Notes under the pieces: model-generated | Seen by the model: the letters and a program-made list of their open reading frames with translations, nothing else | Databases searched by the model: none | Told to the model about the DNA's origin: nothing | Shown: positions 59,084 to 64,000 of the stretch, one piece after another | Layout: every line of letters begins with the position of its first letter | How positions within the stretch are numbered: position 1 is the first letter of the stretch | Assembly: GCA_964609385.1 (NCBI GenBank) | Contig: CAZSSM010000015.1 | Location: 36,238 to 100,237 of the forward strand | Origin: CAZSSM01 sp964609385 | GTDB lineage: Bacteria > Planctomycetota > Planctomycetia > Isosphaerales > Isosphaeraceae | Length of the DNA stretch: 64,000 bases | Direction: 5' to 3' | Program-made: the position numbers and the translations under genes

Positions 59084-62000
59084 TTATCTCGACTCCACCC
59101 GTGCTGCGATCCGGCTGGGCTGGTCGGCGGGGACGGCGGACGGCCGACCATCGAAGAGCGGGGCGTTGCCGTCGAGCCCGTCGGGGATCCCGAAGAAGGG
59201 CTCCTGTTGGCCGTCGGAACTGCTGTAGACCCGGGTGCTCATCGCATCGAGGTAGCTTCGGAGCGAGGGGACGCCCTCGCTCAATGGTGGTGCGCTGCCC
59301 AGGGCGTCCAGCAGGCCGAGCGCGAAGAGGCTGTGGTCGTCTCGGACGCTCGGCGGCGCGGGCCGATCGTGCGAGGCGGCGGCCACCACCACGTTGTGGT
59401 CATACAGCAACGATCGGATCCAATCCTTGCGGGCGTCTCGGAGTTCGCGCGAGCCCGACTGCGGGTTACGGTCCTGCCAGCCATCCATCATCAGGACGAC
59501 GCGCTGGCCGCCTTCGAAGACGAGCCGATCTAACAAATCTGTCACCTCGGTAATCGGCACAGTGCGGAACGGATCCGCTAATGTGACCGATGTGGATTCC
59601 GGGTCGTTCAACGGCGAGTCGGTGGCGATCCAATAGAGTCGGCCCTGGTGGAGCATCAGATGCGAGCGGACGTAGAGGAAGACCGAGCCGCCCTGGTTCA
59701 GCCGACCCGCGTCGAGGTCGTCCCGCAAGCCGTCGAGGGTGTTGCGGAGCTGCTCGACGTCGAGCCCCCCCTCGATCGACGACGCCGACGCGACCTGGAC
59801 CCGCTCGGGGTCATAACGCTCGGTGACGGCCCGGCCGCCGAAGATGTCCTCGGCCAGGTCGCGGGCATCGGCGTCGGCAAACGGCAACGCATAGCGCGGC
59901 TCGGCGGCGAACCTCGAGACGCCCAACGTCCGAGCCGCCAGGGTCGGCACCACGACCCGCTCCGGAGGCGACGCCTTGACCAGCATCAACTCGAGCGGCT
60001 CGTATTGCCTCAGCAGGGTCGGATCCAAGGGATCACCATAGGACTCGGTGGTCCGGAACTGAAGCACGACCTTGTTGGGACCCTCTTCGAGCCGAACTGG
60101 GATCTCGCGGATCTGACCGACGAGGTCGTCGGCCTCGAGTTCCTCGTCGCCCTGGACCTTGTCGTTGACGATCAGGGTGAAGCGGCATTGCGCCCCGTCA
60201 CGGACGTTGCGGTCGGGCTCGGGGGCGAACCGCAAGGTGACCTCATCGTCGACGACGACCGCATCGGGGGCCGGCGGATCGACCCAGTCGAATCGCGGTG
60301 GTAAATACTGCTCAACCTGGGCCACGGCCGTGCCGGTCGGGTCGTTCGGGTCGATCCCGCTGCCCTGGGCCTGGCCGAGTTGCAGGGCTGCCCCCACGTC
60401 GCCACCGCTGAAGATCAACGCATCGATCACCTCCGGCTTGTTGAAGATCGCGGCGAACTGACGGATCGGGATATATTCGGTCGACCCAAACCCGTCGACC
60501 AGGTCGCCCCGGTTCCGGTGCCAGCCGAGGAACCGCGCGTCGCCCTCGATCGACGTGTCGTAGTAGCCCGCCAACATCCAGGCGACCCACTGGCCATCCA
60601 CGCTCAGGTAGAGCGAGAGGACCGGCCGGTCGCGTCGGGTCGAGCCGCGGTTGACCGCCTCGCCCTGGATCTGCAACGCGATCGCCCGACCTGGACCCGG
60701 TTCCTTGCGATCGATTGCATCGAGCGCTTCCCGGTTCTCAAAAAAGGTTCCGGGATCGAATTGATCGGGCTCAAGTTTGTCCGTCCGGGCGACGAGGACC
60801 CGCTCGATGATCATGCCGGCCTTGAGCCCAGCGGTGGTGGCGAAGCTGTTGGCCTCGACCGACGCGACCGCGTATCGCCCGTCAGGTCGCCGCTCGATGG
60901 TCGCGCCCAGCTTCGGCCGCACGTCGCAACCCTTGAGGGCGAACAGGCGGACGGTCTGATCGGGGCCGACGGTGGCCAGCCAACGCCCGTCAGGCGACGG
61001 GGCCAGGTTGTACGTGATGTCGCCGTCGTGGCCGGAGAAGTGGCGGATCCGCTCCCCGTTCTCGGGATCGAAGAGGATCACCCCCGATCCGGCCGCCACG
61101 GCCAACACCAAGCGGGGATGACCCGCCTCCGCGTTGCCCGGCAGAAAGCTGTAGGCATACCAGCGTCGGTCGATCCGCTGGTCCAATGCCAAGGTGCTCT
61201 CGACCCGACCGGCGCGGACGACCTGGAGACGGAGTTGGTCGACGGGCCGAACCGACCAGCCGTCGAACTCGCGCAGGGCGCGTCGGACATCCGCCGGCTC
61301 CTCGTTGCCGGTCTGACGCCGAATTACATCATAAGTCTGGATCTGATCGGCCCCGTTAGGCCCTTTGCGCGTGAGCACCAGTTGCAACCCCACGGGAGCG
61401 AAGCCGATGTCCCAGACCGTGCTGCCTTGGCGGACGGCCCGGTCGCGGACCCCGACGACGCGGAGATCCTGCAGTGGGGCGTTCGGCGCGGCCGGCACGA
61501 GCCCCTCGACCAAGGTCAGTTCCTGGCGATCCCCGCCTCCGATGGCCAACCGACCGTCGGGGGCGAAGGCTAGGGCGAGGACCGCATCGTTCTCGCGTCG
61601 GAGTTGCCGGAGTTCCTGACCATCACTCATATCTAAGAGGACCACCGTACGCCGCGAGTCGGGCCGCTTTGTGGCGTCGAGGAACGGCTCGGTCGCCCAA
61701 CTGACGGCCAGTCGGGTCCCGTCAGGGCTCAGACGCGCGGCATCGATCCGGCCGTGGTTCCCGCCCGGCAACTTCCAGGAGACGTCGAAGTCGCGGGCGT
61801 CGAAGGCGATCAGGGCACCGTCCTCGCGGCCCACGATGGTCGGCCAATTCTCGCCGTCGTGGCGGGCCCGGGTCGTCAAGGCCGAGACCGCCCGCCCGAT
61901 CTCGTCGCGGGCCTCGACGCCCTTCTCGGTGGTTGTGTCCAGTTGACCCAGACGCCGCAATCGGCCCCGCGGGTCGATCCGAAACCGTCCGACGAGGCCC

Positions 62001-62788
62001 GCCTCATCACCGGCCAAGAGTTGCGCGTCGTCGGGCCCTCGGAAGGTCGCGAGGCTCGTCACCACAGCTTTGGATCGATACCGAGCGGCCATCTGAGAGC
62101 CGGGCGCTGGGACCTGGCCGTCCGGGCCGACCACGCGCCAGACCCGGACCGTCCGATCGAAGCCCGAGGAGATCAGGTACGACCCATCGGGCGAGAAGGC
62201 CAACGCAGTGACCGCCTTAGTGTGCTGGTCCTCGGCCTCGCCCCGGAGGACCGCCGGCAACGTGGTCACGAGCCGACCGGTCGGCTCGCGATCGGGTCGG
62301 ACCGGATAGGCGAACAGCAGGATCTCCCCGGCGCGGCTGGTGACCCCGGTCCCCGCCAGGGCGAGCAAGTCGCCGCGCGGCGAGAGGGCCATCACCCGGA
62401 CCTCGCCCCGCGACCCTCGGTTCAAAATCGGCGGACGGAGCGTCACGAGCGGCTCCAAGGCCCGGTCCGCGCCCGAGCCGGTCACCCGCCAGACCTTGAC
62501 CACCTTGTCGTACCCGGCCGAGAGCAGGCGGCCCTCGGCGTCGAAGGCCAAGGCCGACACCGGAGCGTGATGAGCCGGCGTGTCATAGCGGAGGATCGGC
62601 CGCAAGTATTCATTTGATTCCTCGTCGGCAATGCCCGGCCCTTGGGCGAGGACCGGATCAAACAGCCCAGCCGTCCCCCAAAACAGAAACCAAACAAACA
62701 CGCGGAGAACCCTCAATAATGAAGATCCCCTCTCTCGACCCGAGCTGCCACCAACCCGACCGTCGACTCCCAGATCTCGTCCCGTCAT
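59084..62788 (-). CDS. Very large exported WD40 protein with degenerate caspase-like domain
   Basis: 1234 aa from the ATG at 62788 (AAGGGGAAGGG upstream). N-terminal export signal or anchor 'LLRVLRVFVWFLFWGTAGLF'. Residues about 60-640 carry WD40 repeats ('VSALAFDAEGRLLSAGYDKV', 'VTALAFSPDGSYLISSGFDR', 'YNLAPSPDGRWLATVGPDQT'). A PDZ-like segment follows ('VEANSFATTAGLKAGMIIER'). A linker leads to the C-terminal caspase fold, about 950-1225: 'ALPFADADARDLAEDIFGG', 'SVFLYVRSHLMLHQGRLYWI' with H1043 kept, and 'QRVVLMMDGWQDRNP', where the Cys of D-A-C-H-S-G is Trp1104. So the fold is there but not a Cys protease. Same overall plan as the protein at 49127-53866. Role unknown; perhaps a scaffold or sensor in the envelope. 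Confidence 0.8.
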   Translation of the reverse strand: MTGRDLGVDGRVGGSSGRERGSSLLRVLRVFVWFLFWGTAGLFDPVLAQGPGIADEESNEYLRPILRYDTPAHHAPVSALAFDAEGRLLSAGYDKVVKVWRVTGSGADRALEPLVTLRPPILNRGSRGEVRVMALSPRGDLLALAGTGVTSRAGEILLFAYPVRPDREPTGRLVTTLPAVLRGEAEDQHTKAVTALAFSPDGSYLISSGFDRTVRVWRVVGPDGQVPAPGSQMAARYRSKAVVTSLATFRGPDDAQLLAGDEAGLVGRFRIDPRGRLRRLGQLDTTTEKGVEARDEIGRAVSALTTRARHDGENWPTIVGREDGALIAFDARDFDVSWKLPGGNHGRIDAARLSPDGTRLAVSWATEPFLDATKRPDSRRTVVLLDMSDGQELRQLRRENDAVLALAFAPDGRLAIGGGDRQELTLVEGLVPAAPNAPLQDLRVVGVRDRAVRQGSTVWDIGFAPVGLQLVLTRKGPNGADQIQTYDVIRRQTGNEEPADVRRALREFDGWSVRPVDQLRLQVVRAGRVESTLALDQRIDRRWYAYSFLPGNAEAGHPRLVLAVAAGSGVILFDPENGERIRHFSGHDGDITYNLAPSPDGRWLATVGPDQTVRLFALKGCDVRPKLGATIERRPDGRYAVASVEANSFATTAGLKAGMIIERVLVARTDKLEPDQFDPGTFFENREALDAIDRKEPGPGRAIALQIQGEAVNRGSTRRDRPVLSLYLSVDGQWVAWMLAGYYDTSIEGDARFLGWHRNRGDLVDGFGSTEYIPIRQFAAIFNKPEVIDALIFSGGDVGAALQLGQAQGSGIDPNDPTGTAVAQVEQYLPPRFDWVDPPAPDAVVVDDEVTLRFAPEPDRNVRDGAQCRFTLIVNDKVQGDEELEADDLVGQIREIPVRLEEGPNKVVLQFRTTESYGDPLDPTLLRQYEPLELMLVKASPPERVVVPTLAARTLGVSRFAAEPRYALPFADADARDLAEDIFGGRAVTERYDPERVQVASASSIEGGLDVEQLRNTLDGLRDDLDAGRLNQGGSVFLYVRSHLMLHQGRLYWIATDSPLNDPESTSVTLADPFRTVPITEVTDLLDRLVFEGGQRVVLMMDGWQDRNPQSGSRELRDARKDWIRSLLYDHNVVVAAASHDRPAPPSVRDDHSLFALGLLDALGSAPPLSEGVPSLRSYLDAMSTRVYSSSDGQQEPFFGIPDGLDGNAPLFDGRPSAVPADQPSRIAARVESR

Positions 62789-63029
62789 CGTGCCCTTCCC
62801 CTTCGGTGACTCACCCTGTGATGACCGGACCGGCAACGCCTCGGAGATCCGCGCCCATCCGACTTATTCCGACGCCCCAACGAACCGGACTCAACCCCAA
62901 TTTCCCCAAAACCGATAAGCCCCTTACAGGATCGGATGGTCCCCGCACCAGAGCCATCCTAACCCCTCGGGCCTTGATGCCGCGGATCGGCATCGCGTGC
63001 CAGGCCCCGTGTCCTTGGAGGATCCCCTC

Positions 63030-64000
63030 ATGAGCCCTAGATCCCCGCGCGCCCTGGCCGCGTGCCTGTCGGCGATCGCCTTCTGGATTGCCATTTCCAC
63101 GTCATTTGGCCAATCCACAGCTCCGAACCCCGAGCAAACCCAGCCCGACGCCAAGACCAACGAGCCGCCGGATCCCGATCGCGACACGAAACCCGAAGGG
63201 ACCGACTCCGAAGCCGAGCGTTTGGTCCTGAACGACGAGGTCATCCCGCCGCCCCAGATCCCCGATGGCCTCGATCGGCTCGCTCGGACCGATGCGAGTC
63301 CAGGCGGATTGGTCATCCCGCCGCCGATGATCCCCACGCCTCAGAAGTCCATCATCCCACCGCCGAAGATCCCCCAAGATGTCATTCCGCCGCCGATCAT
63401 CCCTCAGGACATCATCCCGCCACCGATGATCCCCCGACAGATCCCAGCGCCCAAGCCTCCCTACGGGGTCATGCCACCGCCCGCGACACCTAAGCCGGGG
63501 CAAATCTCTGGCGTGCCCGGTGAACTGGTCCGACCCGACCGCGATCCCAGCGTGGTCGAAGAGCCCGGCGAATCCCAGCCGACCACCCCAGAGCCCTCCG
63601 ATACCGGTACCGGAGCAGACGTCTTCGACGGCACCGCGGGCCTGGGAGACGGGACCGGAACCAGTCCGTTGGCTGATCCCAGTCAGGGAGGATTCGACGA
63701 CTTCGGCGACTTCGGTGGCGGCGACGGGGCGGGCGGCTTGGGCACCGGCTTCGCTCCAACAGAAACCGGCAGCACGATCCCCAACATGATGGGCGACATG
63801 GGTCCGCTGCTGGTCGGGCTTCCGCTGGTGCAAACCGAGAACGGCTCCCCCGGCATTCCGACGAGCCCGACACCCCCTGAGATCCCCAACGTGCCCCAGG
63901 GTCCGCCCGTCCCGCCGCTCCCGCCGGGCGTCGACGACGGTCCGCCGCTCCCGCCCGCCCCCCCACCACCCCCCCACATAGCCCCCCCCCAGCCGAGCCC
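63030..64000 (+). CDS. Exported proline-rich repeat protein, 3' end outside window
   Basis: Open from the ATG at 63030 (GGAGG upstream) to the window end without a stop, 323 codons so far. Signal peptide 'ALAACLSAIAFWIAISTSFG' followed by QSTAPNPEQ. After an acidic region there are five copies of a short motif, [VI]-I-P-P-P-x-I-P, starting at 63240, 63312, 63351, 63381 and 63411. Then comes a Gly/Asp/Phe-rich region ('GGFDDFGDFGGGDGAGGLG') and a very Pro-rich end ('PAPPPPPHIAPPQPS'). It looks like a disordered envelope or surface protein. Opposite to the giant WD40 gene, 241 bases away. No function can be assigned. Confidence 0.7.
   Translation, partial: MSPRSPRALAACLSAIAFWIAISTSFGQSTAPNPEQTQPDAKTNEPPDPDRDTKPEGTDSEAERLVLNDEVIPPPQIPDGLDRLARTDASPGGLVIPPPMIPTPQKSIIPPPKIPQDVIPPPIIPQDIIPPPMIPRQIPAPKPPYGVMPPPATPKPGQISGVPGELVRPDRDPSVVEEPGESQPTTPEPSDTGTGADVFDGTAGLGDGTGTSPLADPSQGGFDDFGDFGGGDGAGGLGTGFAPTETGSTIPNMMGDMGPLLVGLPLVQTENGSPGIPTSPTPPEIPNVPQGPPVPPLPPGVDDGPPLPPAPPPPPHIAPPQPS
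63240..63434 (+). repeat. Five-copy Ile-Pro-Pro-Pro repeat within the proline-rich gene
   Basis: Units encode [VI]-I-P-P-P-x-I-P; the last three are spaced 30 bases apart, the earlier ones 39 and 72. Third-position differences show they are not a very recent duplication. Confidence 0.75.

Overview
The window looks like a chromosome segment from a planctomycete, most probably of the Isosphaeraceae/Isosphaerales type. This is inferred from the high-GC genes, a planctomycete 'repeat-companion' domain (TIGR02996-like) on a formylglycine-generating-enzyme-like gene, a Ser/Thr kinase fused to an FGE/SUMF1 domain, giant WD40/caspase-fold proteins, a C-x-P-x-R sulfatase beside a Tat-exported Gfo/Idh/MocA protein, a coiled-coil OprP-like porin, and a DUF6931 protein. 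No rRNA, tRNA or CRISPR array was recognised.

Layout. 1-4.2 kb: the C-terminal part of a patatin-like membrane phospholipase and a coupled exported protein, then a small unknown gene. 4.6-9.0 kb: a sulfur assimilation locus made of a peroxiredoxin-like gene with an in-frame TGA at its redox site (a candidate selenoprotein), cysH (Fe-S type), an Rrf2 regulator and a fused ATP sulfurylase/APS kinase. 9.0-11.4 kb: a nitrilase-fold protein with an unknown N-terminal half and a small unknown gene. 11.4-17.2 kb: an exopolysaccharide locus (cupin, flippase, sulfotransferase, O-antigen-ligase/TPR protein). 17.4-24.1 kb: an exported EF-hand O-methyltransferase, a sarcosine-oxidase-like enzyme, GlcD, a broken FGE gene and a porin.

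24.7-49.1 kb: a type VI secretion locus. One strand carries tssB-tssC-hcp-tssE-tssF-tssG-tssH, preceded by tagJ/impE and a degraded FGE gene. Further on are a double-FHA zinc-ribbon protein, a sulfatase and a Gfo/Idh/MocA protein, then vgrG-DUF6931-PAAR, and divergently a membrane Ser/Thr kinase with an extracytoplasmic FGE domain. The kinase and FHA protein are the expected parts of phospho-regulation of the apparatus. tssJ, tssK, tssL, tssM and tssA are not in the window. 49.1-54.4 kb and 59.1-62.8 kb hold two very large exported WD40/caspase-fold proteins whose catalytic cysteines are replaced.

54.4-59.0 kb is a mosaic of foreign or decayed DNA: a 471-bp element with 29-nt terminal inverted repeats that supplies the stop codon of a truncated phage terminase small subunit, an AT-rich island with a frameshifted membrane protein, a phage HNH nuclease, a hairpin-forming repeat with a third copy 1.7 kb away, and a terminase-like HTH protein with a membrane domain. 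The window ends inside an exported proline-rich repeat protein.
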